NCBI RefSeq assembly: GCF_002954665.1
Contig: NZ_MSCM01000001.1
Location: 633,761 to 697,760, forward strand
Reading direction: 5' to 3'
DNA from: Polaribacter glomeratus
Lineage (GTDB): Bacteria > Bacteroidota > Bacteroidia > Flavobacteriales > Flavobacteriaceae
DNA length: 64,000 nucleotides
Shown here: positions 46,042-55,024 of the stretch, piece after piece
How the letters are laid out: each line of letters opens with the position of its first letter
How positions within the stretch are numbered: the first letter of the stretch is position 1
Notes under the pieces: model-generated
What the model was told of the DNA's origin: nothing
What the model saw: only the letters and a program-made list of their open reading frames with translations
Database searches by the model: none
Position numbers and translations under genes: made by a program

Positions 46042-47538
46042 TTACAAATAAACAGAAATAGTTAAAAAAATCATTGAAACCAAAGTTAAAATTAGAATTA
46101 ACGGAATTACAAATTTCAGCCATTTGTTATAACCAACTTTTACAATAGCAAGTGAAGCTAAAATTAAACCAGTTGGATTTATAAAGTTAAATAATCCCAT
46201 ACCTAAAAGATAGGTATTTACTACATGTTCTCTACCAATAGAAACCGTATCTGCTAAAGGAGACATTATTGGCATTGTTAAAACGGCCATTCCTGATGAT
46301 GAAGGAATAAAAAACGACAACCCACTGTAAACAAAAAGCATCGAGTTAATAAACAAACCTTTGTTCATTCCGTTTGTAAATGAGCTAGAATAATATAATA
46401 AAGTATCACTTATTAAACCATCTTCCATTAAGATAGTTACACCTCTTGCCAAACCAATTATAAAAGCAACGCTTAACAACTCGTTAGCACCTATTATAAA
46501 AGTATCAACAAAAACAGTTTCGTTTATTCTGCACAAAAAACCTATTAAAAGTGCGCCAACAAAAAAGACCCCTGTCATTTCTATAAACCACCAATCTAGA
46601 TTACTAATGCCATAAACCATGATTACAAAGCACAAAATAAAAATGGCAAGCACCAATTTTAGTTGAAGCGTAAAGTTAAAAGTTTCTGAAGAATTCTGAA
46701 AAGAGAACCTTTTTTCGATACTTTCTTTTTGATCAAAAATGATTGATTTTGATGGATCCTTTTTTACTTTTTGGGCATATCTAATAATATATAAAATACA
46801 GATTATTAACCCAGTAATTAGCAAAAAAACGCGTCCTTCAATTCCAGAAGTCCAATTAATACCCGCAGAATTTGACGCAATAATTGTGCTAAAAGGATTA
46901 ATGATAGAAACCATAACACCAATAGAACTGCCAATATAAATGCAAGCTAAAGCTACAATTGCATCATATTTAGCTGCAATAAAAATAGGAATTAAAATAG
47001 GGTAGAAGGCAATCGTTTCTTCTGCCAAACCAAAAGTAGTTCCTCCTAAAGCTATTAGTGTTGTTACAACAATTATTAGAATGTATTCTTTACCTTTTAA
47101 AAGAATCGAAAGTCTAGAAATTCCTGCTTCAAAAGCTCCTGTGTAATTAACGATAGCTACTAATCCGCCAATAAAAAGTACTAGAATAATAATATCAGCA
47201 ACTTGAATAATCCCTTTTAAGGGCGCCAATATAAATGAGGCCAAACCTTGAGGTCTTGCTTCTAATTTTTGATACGTTCTAGGAATACTTATTGCTTTAT
47301 AAATAGCGCCAGAAGTAAATTTTTCTAGCGGAATTTTAATTTCTAAATCATCTAATGTTTTTTGTGAGGCTTCTAAAATAATTGATTCATCTTCGCTAGT
47401 TTTAACAAATGAATTATCATCCTTGTTATACGCTAATCTATCATATTGACCAGCGGGAATGCACCAAGTTAAAAGCGCAACAAAAGCAGCTATTATTAAT
47501 AGAACTGTTTGTGCGCTTGGAAATTTTATTTTTTTCAT
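46042..47538 (-). CDS. YfcC family membrane transporter
   Basis: 498 residues with about 12 membrane helices. The start IKFPSAQTVLLIIAAFVALLTWCIPAGQY and the paired re-entrant regions (GTTFGLAEETIAFYPILIPIF and FFIPSSSGMAVLTMPIMSPLAD) are typical of YfcC/DcuC-type (IT superfamily) carriers. Substrates proposed for relatives include arginine/ornithine and short carboxylates; none can be chosen here. Stand-alone gene. Confidence 0.87.
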   Translation of the reverse strand: MKKIKFPSAQTVLLIIAAFVALLTWCIPAGQYDRLAYNKDDNSFVKTSEDESIILEASQKTLDDLEIKIPLEKFTSGAIYKAISIPRTYQKLEARPQGLASFILAPLKGIIQVADIIILVLFIGGLVAIVNYTGAFEAGISRLSILLKGKEYILIIVVTTLIALGGTTFGLAEETIAFYPILIPIFIAAKYDAIVALACIYIGSSIGVMVSIINPFSTIIASNSAGINWTSGIEGRVFLLITGLIICILYIIRYAQKVKKDPSKSIIFDQKESIEKRFSFQNSSETFNFTLQLKLVLAIFILCFVIMVYGISNLDWWFIEMTGVFFVGALLIGFLCRINETVFVDTFIIGANELLSVAFIIGLARGVTILMEDGLISDTLLYYSSSFTNGMNKGLFINSMLFVYSGLSFFIPSSSGMAVLTMPIMSPLADTVSIGREHVVNTYLLGMGLFNFINPTGLILASLAIVKVGYNKWLKFVIPLILILTLVSMIFLTISVYL

Positions 47539-47598
47539 CTTTAAAAAGCTAAACTAGATTTTAAAGATACTATTTTAAAAAAGACTTAAAATGTTTTT

Positions 47599-48078
47599 TT
47601 ATTTTTCAGGAACAAATTCTAGGGCTGCTCCATTTATACAATGGCGTTTTCCTGTAGTTTCTCTTGGTCCATCATCAAATGAATGCCCTAAATGACCACC
47701 ACAAGTATTACACTTTAACTCAGTTCTTGCATAGCCTATTTTGTAATCAACATCCAATTCTACATTCCCTTTTTCTGCTCTATCAAAAGAAGGCCAACCA
47801 GAACCCGAATCAAATTTATTTTCAGATTTATACAAAGCAGTTTTGCATGCAGCACACACAAAAACTCCTTTTTTATGATTATCATTTAAATCGCTTGAAT
47901 ACGCTCTTTCTGTACCTGCCTCTCTTAATACATAATATTGCGCAGGTGAAAGTAGTTTTTTCCATTCGGTAGCTGTTTTTTCAACTTTATAAGATTTCTT
48001 TTCTTTGGATGAGTTTTGCGCATTTCCTGAGCAACTGATCATCAACATTAAAACAACTATACTTGCTAGTTTTTTCAT
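47599..48078 (-). CDS. msrB: Peptide-methionine (R)-S-oxide reductase lipoprotein
   Basis: 159 residues. N-terminal lipobox (LMLMISCSG), so it acts in the periplasm or at the membrane. MsrB domain with two zinc CxxC pairs (CAAC, CNTC), SGSGWPSF, and the catalytic Cys C147 in RHCINGAALEF. It reduces methionine-R-sulfoxide in exported proteins. It is divergent from the M48 gene across a 278-bp gap. Confidence 0.93.
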   Translation of the reverse strand: MKKLASIVVLMLMISCSGNAQNSSKEKKSYKVEKTATEWKKLLSPAQYYVLREAGTERAYSSDLNDNHKKGVFVCAACKTALYKSENKFDSGSGWPSFDRAEKGNVELDVDYKIGYARTELKCNTCGGHLGHSFDDGPRETTGKRHCINGAALEFVPEK

Positions 48079-48282
48079 CTATATTTAATTAAAAAATTTA
48101 TACTTTTATTCTTAATAATTTTAGGAATTTATACTTTTCTATAAAAACGAATCCCTTTTAAAACTTAGACTAGTATTTATAATAAACCTTACAATTAGCG
48201 TGTAATTAAATTATAGTTAAAATCTGTAATTTACAGTAAAGTTTTAGTTTTAGAAAAATAGAATACGTAATTTTATTAAAAA

Positions 48283-48322
48283 TTATAACGTTTGTTATAA
48301 GTGACTAAAATACACATTTAGT
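48283..48322. promoter_or_regulatory. Two adjacent dyads in the msrB-M48 intergenic region
   Basis: Perfect 7-4-7 dyad TTATAAC-GTTT-GTTATAA (48283-48300), then ACTAAA-N7-TTTAGT (48304-48322). They lie 35-74 bp before the M48 start and could be operators for either divergent gene or leader hairpins. The other sequence of this 278-bp gap shows nothing recognisable. Confidence 0.35.
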
Positions 48323-48356
48323 GTCTTAATATCTAGGAATTAAAAGTAAAAAAAAC

Positions 48357-49181
48357 ATGAAAAAAATAATAGTTTTAGTAGTAGCAGTTTTTCTTTTTGC
48401 TGAATGTAGCACAGTGCCAATTACTGGTAGAAAACGAATTAATTTTGTAAGTGATGCTCAAGTTTTACCAGCAAGTTTTGCACAATACAAGGGTTTTTTA
48501 GAGGAAAACAAACTCTCTTTCAATAAAGAATTAACGAATCAAGTTAAAATGGTTGGTCAAAATATTTCGGCAGCTGTAGATCGTTTTATGAGAGCAAACA
48601 ATATGGTTGAAGAAGCAAATTCTTACCAGTGGGAATTTAATTTAGTAGAAGATAAAACTGTAAATGCATGGTGTATGCCAGGCGGAAAGGTTGTTTTTTA
48701 TACAGGTATTATGCCAATTTGCGCTAATAGTAACGGTGTTGCTGCAGTAATGGGGCATGAGGTTGCACATGCATTTGCAAAACATGGTCAAGAAAGAATG
48801 ACAAACTCTTATGGTCAACAAATAGGTGGTTTATTAGTTGCCTTAGGTACTTCTAGTAAAAGTGCAGAGTCTCAACAAATGTGGAACACAGCTTTTGGTG
48901 TAACATCCGGTTTAGGAATGTTAAAGTTTAGCAGAGTTCATGAGCAAGAGGCAGACAGATTAGGCTTAGTTTTTATGATTATGGCTGGTTATGATGGTAA
49001 AGAAGCTGCCGAGGTTTGGGTAAGAATGAGCGAAAAATCAGGAGGAAGTTCTCAACCAGAAATATTAAGTACACACCCATCAAATGAATCTAGAATTCAA
49101 GATTTAAGAAGTTATTTGCCAACTGCTAAAAAATATGCTGCAGAATATAATGTAAAAGGTAATTTACAAACCAAAAAATAA
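48357..49181 (+). CDS. M48 family metallopeptidase lipoprotein
   Basis: 274 residues. Lipobox-like LFAECST. Zinc motif HEVAH (H134, E135, H138) and a third ligand E198 in HEQEADRLG; the substrate-binding strand NAWCMPGGKVVFYTG precedes it. This is the BepA/LoiP-like periplasmic M48B type without TPR repeats, likely involved in outer-membrane protein quality control or turnover. Stand-alone, followed by a terminator. Confidence 0.93.
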   Translation: MKKIIVLVVAVFLFAECSTVPITGRKRINFVSDAQVLPASFAQYKGFLEENKLSFNKELTNQVKMVGQNISAAVDRFMRANNMVEEANSYQWEFNLVEDKTVNAWCMPGGKVVFYTGIMPICANSNGVAAVMGHEVAHAFAKHGQERMTNSYGQQIGGLLVALGTSSKSAESQQMWNTAFGVTSGLGMLKFSRVHEQEADRLGLVFMIMAGYDGKEAAEVWVRMSEKSGGSSQPEILSTHPSNESRIQDLRSYLPTAKKYAAEYNVKGNLQTKK

Positions 49182-49208
49182 AATAACAATTAGTTTTCAT
49201 ATATTTAG

Positions 49209-49240
49209 CCGTTCAAAAATTAATTTTGAACGGTTTTTTT
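49209..49240 (+). terminator. Rho-independent terminator after the M48 gene
   Basis: Perfect 10-bp arms CCGTTCAAAA/TTTTGAACGG (49209-49218, 49224-49233), followed by a T run. Confidence 0.9.
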
Positions 49241-49253
49241 ATTTAAAATAAGT

Positions 49254-50630
49254 ATGTTAAAAATAGGAGATAAAAAACTTATAAATGGTTGGGCATTTTA
49301 CGACTGGGCTAATTCTGTTTACTCACTAGTAATTAGTACTGCGGTTTTTCCTTTATATTATAGCACAGTTACAGACGGTAAAACGGTTTCTTTTCTTTGG
49401 ATGAAATGGGATCATCCAGATAGTTTGTACAGTTACGCACTTTCTTTTTCTTTTTTAGTAGTTGCTTTTATTTCGCCAATTTTATCCGGAATTGCAGACT
49501 ACACAGGAAGTAAGAAAAAATTTATGAAGTTTTTTTGTTGGATGGGAGGATTATCCGTAGCCAGTTTATTTTTTTTTGAAGGTTTAGATACTGTTTGGAT
49601 CGGAATCGTTTTTACAATTTTGGCAAGTATTGGTTTTTGGGCAAGTTTGGTTTTCTACAATGCATATTTACCCGAAGTAGCCCACCAAGAGCAACAAGAT
49701 AGAGCAAGTGCAAAAGGGTTTATTTATGGGTATACGGGTTCTGTTCTTTTATTGATTTTAAATCTTGCAATGATAATGTTTCCTGGCGTATTTGGGTTTG
49801 ATGTTAGTATTGACCAAGTGATAAGAATAAACGGTACAGAAGCAGAAATAGCAAAAGCAATAAAGGCGGTAGAAAGTGCAGCTTCATCAATGGCCTCTCG
49901 TGTTTCTTTTGTTTTAGTGGGTATTTGGTGGATTGGTTTTGCGCAAATTACTTTTAAAAGATTACCCAATGATATTTATAACAAAAAACCACAGGCAGAT
50001 TATATTTGGAGAGGTTTTAGAGAATTAAAAATTGTTGCAAAAGAAGTAATGAATTTACCTGTTTTAAAGCGTTTTTTAATTTCATTCTTCTTATTAAGTA
50101 TTGGTGTTCAAACAACTATTTTAATGGCTGCAATTTTTGGTTCGACAGAGTTGGGTCTGCCAACCATGAACTTAATTGTTACTATTTTATTAGTGCAGAT
50201 TGTGGCAATTTTAGGTGCATTTGTGTTTTCTAGAATCTCAGAAAAATGGGGGAATATTAAAGCACTAAAAGTTACGATCTTCATTTGGATGATTGTTTGT
50301 TTTGCTGCTTTTATGTTAGATAAAAATCAAGAAAATGTAGCGTATCATTTTTACTCATTAGGAGTTTTATTAGGTTTTGTGCAAGGAGCAATTCAATCTT
50401 TAACAAGATCTACGTATTCTAAATTATTGCCAGAAACAGAAGATCATGCTACTTACTTTAGTTTTTATGATGTTACCGAAAAAATAGCAATTGTTTTAGG
50501 AACTTTTGTATATGGATTTTTATACGAGATAACAGATTCCATGCAATGGTCTGTGTTGTGTTTAGCTATTTTCTTTTTAGCTTCTTTTATCGTATTAAGT
50601 ACTTTAAAGAAAACGAAACATGTATACTAA
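49254..50630 (+). CDS. MFS transporter, Atg22/UMF1-like
   Basis: 458 residues with 12 membrane helices. The start NGWAFYDWANSVYSLVISTAVFPLYYS is the hallmark of the Atg22-like (UMF1) family; SPILSGIADYTGSKKKFM is the MFS loop 2-3 motif. Its substrate is unknown; yeast Atg22 exports amino acids. It converges with the next gene, overlapping by 4 bp at the stops. Confidence 0.9.
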   Translation: MLKIGDKKLINGWAFYDWANSVYSLVISTAVFPLYYSTVTDGKTVSFLWMKWDHPDSLYSYALSFSFLVVAFISPILSGIADYTGSKKKFMKFFCWMGGLSVASLFFFEGLDTVWIGIVFTILASIGFWASLVFYNAYLPEVAHQEQQDRASAKGFIYGYTGSVLLLILNLAMIMFPGVFGFDVSIDQVIRINGTEAEIAKAIKAVESAASSMASRVSFVLVGIWWIGFAQITFKRLPNDIYNKKPQADYIWRGFRELKIVAKEVMNLPVLKRFLISFFLLSIGVQTTILMAAIFGSTELGLPTMNLIVTILLVQIVAILGAFVFSRISEKWGNIKALKVTIFIWMIVCFAAFMLDKNQENVAYHFYSLGVLLGFVQGAIQSLTRSTYSKLLPETEDHATYFSFYDVTEKIAIVLGTFVYGFLYEITDSMQWSVLCLAIFFLASFIVLSTLKKTKHVY

Positions 50631-51415
50631 TAAAAGATTTTTCTGATAGCTATAAAGACAAAAATCAATACAGAATATCCTATAAAAAAGGGAATTATAA
50701 TTTCTTTTAAATCTAAAACTAAAAGTATACTTATCAATAATAATTGAAAACCTAATCCAAAGGTCGATATTAAAGACATTAACCAATTAGGTAGTGTTTT
50801 TCCTTCGGATGCATTTTTATCTAAAGCATAGATTATTTTATCAAAAACGCCATAAAAAGCTTTGTACAAAAAGAAAAGGATATTTACATTTTTTTGTTTT
50901 TCTCCTGGTAAAGCAATAGGAGTTTTATCTTCAAAAATTCTACTTGTTGTATCGCCATCAAATCTATTTCTTAGAATTACATAGTAATAATTGTACAAAG
51001 TTCCTTGTAATTGAATTCCAAAAAAAGCTAAAAATGTTAGAAATAAACTTGTATCTGTTAAAAACCAAATCGTAATAAAAATGATGAAGTTTAAAATAAT
51101 ATCAGAAACAGAATCTAAAAATCTACCTGTGTAAGACGGGGTTTCTTTTATTCTAGCCAATTCACCATCCGCAGCATCTAAAATAGACTTTAAAATTAAA
51201 AAGAAAGCGGCTGCAAAATAATATCCTTTAAAAATACAAAACACACCAATTAATCCAGAAATTACAAATGCGACGGTAACATCTACTGGAGTAAATTTTG
51301 TTGTTTTAAGAGAGTTTGCAATGATTCTTGCTAGTGGTCTTCCGTAATCAGAGAAATCAATAAATTGATGTTCTTTAGGTAATTTTGACAAATTAATGCT
51401 TTTTTTTACGAGCAT
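50627..51415 (-). CDS. CDP-alcohol phosphatidyltransferase family protein
   Basis: 262 residues, about six membrane helices. The full family signature is present: D-x2-DG-x2-AR-x8-G-x3-D-x3-D, in DAADGELARIKETPSYTGRF followed by LDSVSD. It joins a CDP-activated lipid or alcohol with an alcohol acceptor in the membrane. It is longer than PgsA/PssA, with an extra cytoplasmic loop about 150-200; the exact product is unknown. Confidence 0.88.
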   Translation of the reverse strand: MLVKKSINLSKLPKEHQFIDFSDYGRPLARIIANSLKTTKFTPVDVTVAFVISGLIGVFCIFKGYYFAAAFFLILKSILDAADGELARIKETPSYTGRFLDSVSDIILNFIIFITIWFLTDTSLFLTFLAFFGIQLQGTLYNYYYVILRNRFDGDTTSRIFEDKTPIALPGEKQKNVNILFFLYKAFYGVFDKIIYALDKNASEGKTLPNWLMSLISTFGLGFQLLLISILLVLDLKEIIIPFFIGYSVLIFVFIAIRKIFY

Positions 51416-51555
51416 TTTTATGACTTTTAAAAGCTATAAAACAGCACAATTTAATATTTTGCAAAAATAAAAAAAGTGTTTCTAATAAGTAACAATTTTC
51501 TACATTATTTTACTAAGAATTATTTAAATATTCTTTTAAACTTAAATTAAGTTCT

Positions 51556-51590
51556 AAAAAAAAAGGCATTGTATTTTTATACAATGCCTT
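51556..51590 (-). terminator. Terminator after the metal-uptake group
   Basis: Perfect 11-bp arms (51580-51590, 51563-51573) and a T run on the minus strand, 23 bp after the lipoprotein stop. Confidence 0.88.
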
Positions 51591-51612
51591 AATTATTTAT
51601 ACAATCTTAAAT

Positions 51613-52176
51613 CTATATAACAGTAATATCAAAAGTTACTTGTAGATCTGTTGCACCACCAGCATTTGTAATATCACCAGTAATTACACCAGTTGCTGAC
51701 TTGTTTGGTTCGTGTCTTAAAATAATTGTAAAAGTTCCAGCACCTGCACTTCCAGTTAATACATTAAATTTAACACCAACTGGGTTTCCATTACTATCTT
51801 GATCAGTATATGTTGCGGTTGCTATATTATTTGTAAATGAGAAAAAGAATTGATGATCTACAGCTTCTTCTAAAATTTCTAAGGTAACATTATCAGCTGG
51901 ACTTTCTGTTTCATTTAAAATCTCTAAAGTTGCAGCAAACGTTTTATTTTTATCTAAAGCTCCTGAAACAGTTATTACGGGTTCGTTGGGCCCATCGCCA
52001 TCTAAATCTTTACTTTCTAAAATAATCGTGGCACCGCCATTTTGCGGAATTAAAGTTGCTCTTACTGTTGTAATTACTTCTTCTTCATTAATAACTATTG
52101 GATCCTCATTATTAGAACATGCTGCGAAAATTGATGCTATATATACTAAAATTACTATGTTTTTTATTGTTTTCAT
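51613..52176 (-). CDS. Lipoprotein partner of the TonB receptor
   Basis: 187 residues. Lipobox SIFAACSN. The mature part (VITTVRATLIPQNGG, SKDLDGDGPNEPVITVSGAL, EILNETESPADNVTLEILEEAVDHQFFF) is a beta-sandwich family that I know next to TonB-dependent receptors in Flavobacteriia, often labelled 'type 1 periplasmic binding fold' although it does not look like one. The DLDGDGP loop could bind a cation. It starts 17 bp after the receptor stop and is likely cotranscribed. Confidence 0.75.
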   Translation of the reverse strand: MKTIKNIVILVYIASIFAACSNNEDPIVINEEEVITTVRATLIPQNGGATIILESKDLDGDGPNEPVITVSGALDKNKTFAATLEILNETESPADNVTLEILEEAVDHQFFFSFTNNIATATYTDQDSNGNPVGVKFNVLTGSAGAGTFTIILRHEPNKSATGVITGDITNAGGATDLQVTFDITVI

Positions 52177-52193
52177 TATTTTGTTTTTTATGT

Positions 52194-54596
52194 TTAATAT
52201 TTAAAGTTTAATTGTAATAAATAATTTCTTCCTAGATCATCTGCAAAGTATCTTAGCCTATTTAAATACTCTCTGTAATTGGTGTTTAAAATATTTGTAA
52301 CCGTGATTCCTATTGTTACGTTTGTTTTTTGTGATAACTTAAAGGTTGCATCTGTATTAAAATTTAATAAATGATAACTATTTGGAGTAGAACTCACATC
52401 AACCAAAACATTTGAATTGGTTGTGGGTATAAAAACTTCAAAATTAGTATCTGGAAATAAGTTTTGTTTAAAAACAAATTCGCTTTCAAAATTAGCATTA
52501 AATTGATGCCACTTTTTATTTGTGTACCCAAAACTATTTTGAGTTTTGGCTGCTGGAATATCAATTAAATCTGTGCTATTGACAATATCTTTTCCTCTAA
52601 TAAAAGATGTTTTGTTGTTAAAATTAATTTGATCCGTAATTTTTTGTAGCCAATTAATGTCTATACCAAACAAACTTGCATTTGTACTTTTATATATCCA
52701 TACAGGAAAAGCACCGCGAATAGTTTGTTCTGTTCCGTTGGGTTCTATGTACATAAAATTACGAATATGATTAACAAATAACTCTACTAGTAAAGCCGTT
52801 TTTTCATTGTTAAAATGATAACTGGTTGACAGTCTATTGGAAGTTTCTTGCTTCATCCGTAAGTCTCCCAACTCAATTCTTGCCGCAGAATGGTGTAAAC
52901 CATCACTAAATAATTCTGAAGGATTTGGCGCTCTACTAGCTAATGCGTAATTAAAAATGAAAGAGTTTTGTGGATTTAACTCGTGAGAAACTCCTAATGA
53001 TGAAGAAAAATTATGGTATTTAAATTCAGGGTTTACTAACCATTGCGTGTTAAAATCGCCAATTATTAGAGTACTGAATTCATTGTCATAATTTCTTTCC
53101 CTCCACCTACTTTTAAAATAGAATTTCTTTGCATTGATGTAATTAAAATCATACCGAACACCAACATCTAAACTTGTTTTATCATTCAAGAGAAAATTAC
53201 CAATGGTAAAAACGCCAAGATCATACTTATCATAATCTGGTATCAATCTTTTAACACCTGTATTGGGATCTGCAAAATTATTTTGATAAGCTCCCATAAA
53301 ACCAACTTTATAGGTTTGGTTAGATTTAGAATCAAATTCAAAACTGGTATTTACAGCATGAGAACTTAAATTTAAATCAATGGCAGGTTTATTTTTATCG
53401 GCACCAATACGCAAGTCAAACTCTAATCGTTGGTTATTTTGATAATCATACTGTACTTTTAATTTTCCTAATTTTTTGTATCTTTTATACAAATCTGCTT
53501 TTACTAATTGATGCGTTACTTCTTGTCTAGGAGCATTAATAGTGTATGAAAAATCATCAACCACCAGAGGATTATCAGAATTTATAGCATTAACTAAGTC
53601 CTCTATATTTCCTAAATGGGACGATTTTAAAATACCAATTTCATTTTTAAGATAGGTGTAATATACATTAAAGCCACTCTCAAATTTTTTTAAACCTGTT
53701 TGTACAGAAAAAGCTTGAGACTTTAAGCCTGTATTGGTTAAAACATAATCGGGACTCTCAAAATCGCCATAATTTTTAAGGGTAGTTTTTGCATTTAGAT
53801 ACCATCCTTTTTTTGTTGATTTTGATAAAGACGAATGCAGGCTAAAACCTTGCCCGTTTGTTTGTCCTGTTAAAATACTTTTACCGTAAAGACTGTCTTT
53901 TAAAATGATTCTATTTGGCTCTACAACAATTACTCCACCAATTGCATCACCTCCAAATTCTAAGGCATTAGCACCTTTAATTACTGTAATTTTTTCTGCT
54001 GTATTAATATCTATATTTGGTGCATGTTCAATTCCCCATTCTTGATCTTGTAAACGAACACCATTTGTCATTAAAATAACTCTACTACTGTGCAACCCAT
54101 TTATCATCGGTTTTACAATTGTATTACCAGTATTTACAGACGAAACTCCCGAAATGTTTTTTAGTGCATCACCTAAATTTTGACTACTGTATTTATCAAT
54201 AATATCAGTTTTTAAAACAGTAGTTTGCGCTGTTTTATTTTTTAATCCTGTTGCAGAAGTAATCCTAACTTCTTTAAGGTCTTCTATATGATGTTCTAGA
54301 TTAAACTCTTTAAAAGTATCTTCTGTTAAGTTGATTAAAACCTCTTTTGTTTCGCAAGATACATGAGAGAAAATCACTTGAAGTTCTCCTTTACACAAGT
54401 TTTTAATTTCGAACTTTCCTTGATAATCTGTAGTCGTATATCTATCTAAATTTTTTAGATATACGGTTGCTCCAAAGATAGACGTTCCGTCATGATAGTC
54501 GGTAACAGTGCCTTTAAATGTATATGAACAATTTTGTGCGTATCCCGTAAAAAAGAGAATACAAAACAGTGCACATAAAAAGATTTTTTGAGTCAT
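52194..54596 (-). CDS. TonB-dependent outer-membrane receptor, probably metal-related
   Basis: 800 residues. Signal peptide 1-20 (FTGYAQ); carboxypeptidase-like beta-sandwich about 22-105 (FKGTVTDYHDGTSIFGATVYL); plug domain about 115-225 (LGDALKNISGVSSVNTGNTIVKP, VIKGANALEFGGDAIGGVIVVEP); 22-strand barrel to the end (YLLQLNFKY). The fold is like ZnuD/siderophore-type receptors rather than SusC, as it is short and has no SusD partner. With the His/Cys-rich protein and TerC upstream, I infer uptake of a metal such as zinc or manganese; substrate not shown. Confidence 0.85.
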   Translation of the reverse strand: MTQKIFLCALFCILFFTGYAQNCSYTFKGTVTDYHDGTSIFGATVYLKNLDRYTTTDYQGKFEIKNLCKGELQVIFSHVSCETKEVLINLTEDTFKEFNLEHHIEDLKEVRITSATGLKNKTAQTTVLKTDIIDKYSSQNLGDALKNISGVSSVNTGNTIVKPMINGLHSSRVILMTNGVRLQDQEWGIEHAPNIDINTAEKITVIKGANALEFGGDAIGGVIVVEPNRIILKDSLYGKSILTGQTNGQGFSLHSSLSKSTKKGWYLNAKTTLKNYGDFESPDYVLTNTGLKSQAFSVQTGLKKFESGFNVYYTYLKNEIGILKSSHLGNIEDLVNAINSDNPLVVDDFSYTINAPRQEVTHQLVKADLYKRYKKLGKLKVQYDYQNNQRLEFDLRIGADKNKPAIDLNLSSHAVNTSFEFDSKSNQTYKVGFMGAYQNNFADPNTGVKRLIPDYDKYDLGVFTIGNFLLNDKTSLDVGVRYDFNYINAKKFYFKSRWRERNYDNEFSTLIIGDFNTQWLVNPEFKYHNFSSSLGVSHELNPQNSFIFNYALASRAPNPSELFSDGLHHSAARIELGDLRMKQETSNRLSTSYHFNNEKTALLVELFVNHIRNFMYIEPNGTEQTIRGAFPVWIYKSTNASLFGIDINWLQKITDQINFNNKTSFIRGKDIVNSTDLIDIPAAKTQNSFGYTNKKWHQFNANFESEFVFKQNLFPDTNFEVFIPTTNSNVLVDVSSTPNSYHLLNFNTDATFKLSQKTNVTIGITVTNILNTNYREYLNRLRYFADDLGRNYLLQLNFKY

Positions 54597-54711
54597 TTTA
54601 ATGCTTTGATATTAATAATCTAAAAGACTACCTGTAGGCTTTACCTTGAGGTCTTCTTTATCCCAAAGTTTAGGGAAATACTCTCGTTAAAAAGAGAGTT
54701 TAAAGTGATTA
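54597..54711 (-). promoter_or_regulatory. Leader with several potential stems before the TonB receptor gene
   Basis: The 115-bp gap contains, in minus-strand sense, a hairpin ACTCTC/GAGAGT (54694-54699, 54680-54685) and then an outer stem AAGAC/GTCTT (54651-54655, 54624-54628) enclosing two small ACCT/AGGT-type hairpins. It may be a structured leader; no known riboswitch consensus is matched. Confidence 0.35.
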
Positions 54712-55023
54712 CTATAAAGCAGGTGGACCACGAAGTTGGTAAGATAGTGGCTGATAATCTAATAAGAAATTATATGGAATATTAACAATAATTGTTTCTT
54801 CAACGGGTATTATTAATTTATACGTGTTGTTTGTTAGATAACCTTGGTTAATTTTTAAAAAATGGAAATTACAATCTAGTATTTTTTCATGCACATGATT
54901 TTCTGTTTTAGAATGACATACAGAATGAGTATGGTTTTCTAAAGCATGTAAAATTTCTATTGATGTAGGAATCATCAATAGAAACAATAAAAAAAGTACG
55001 ATATGTTTTTTAAACTGTTTGAT
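54712..55023 (-). CDS. Small exported His/Cys-rich putative metal-binding protein
   Basis: Frame of 103 residues if begun at the ATC at 55023, or 91 from the TTG at 54987. ATC is proposed because it gives a complete signal peptide (KQFKKHIVLFLLFLLMIPTS), whereas TTG leaves no basic N-region; no ATG, GTG or earlier TTG is available before a stop at 55044. After the signal come clustered ligands, HALENHTHSVCHSKTENHVH then LDCNFHF: six His and two Cys in about 30 residues. It follows the TerC stop by one base and precedes the TonB receptor. Function inferred as metal binding or relay. Confidence 0.65.
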   Translation of the reverse strand: MKQFKKHIVLFLLFLLMIPTSIEILHALENHTHSVCHSKTENHVHEKILDCNFHFLKINQGYLTNNTYKLIIPVEETIIVNIPYNFLLDYQPLSYQLRGPPAL

Positions 55024-55024
55024 G

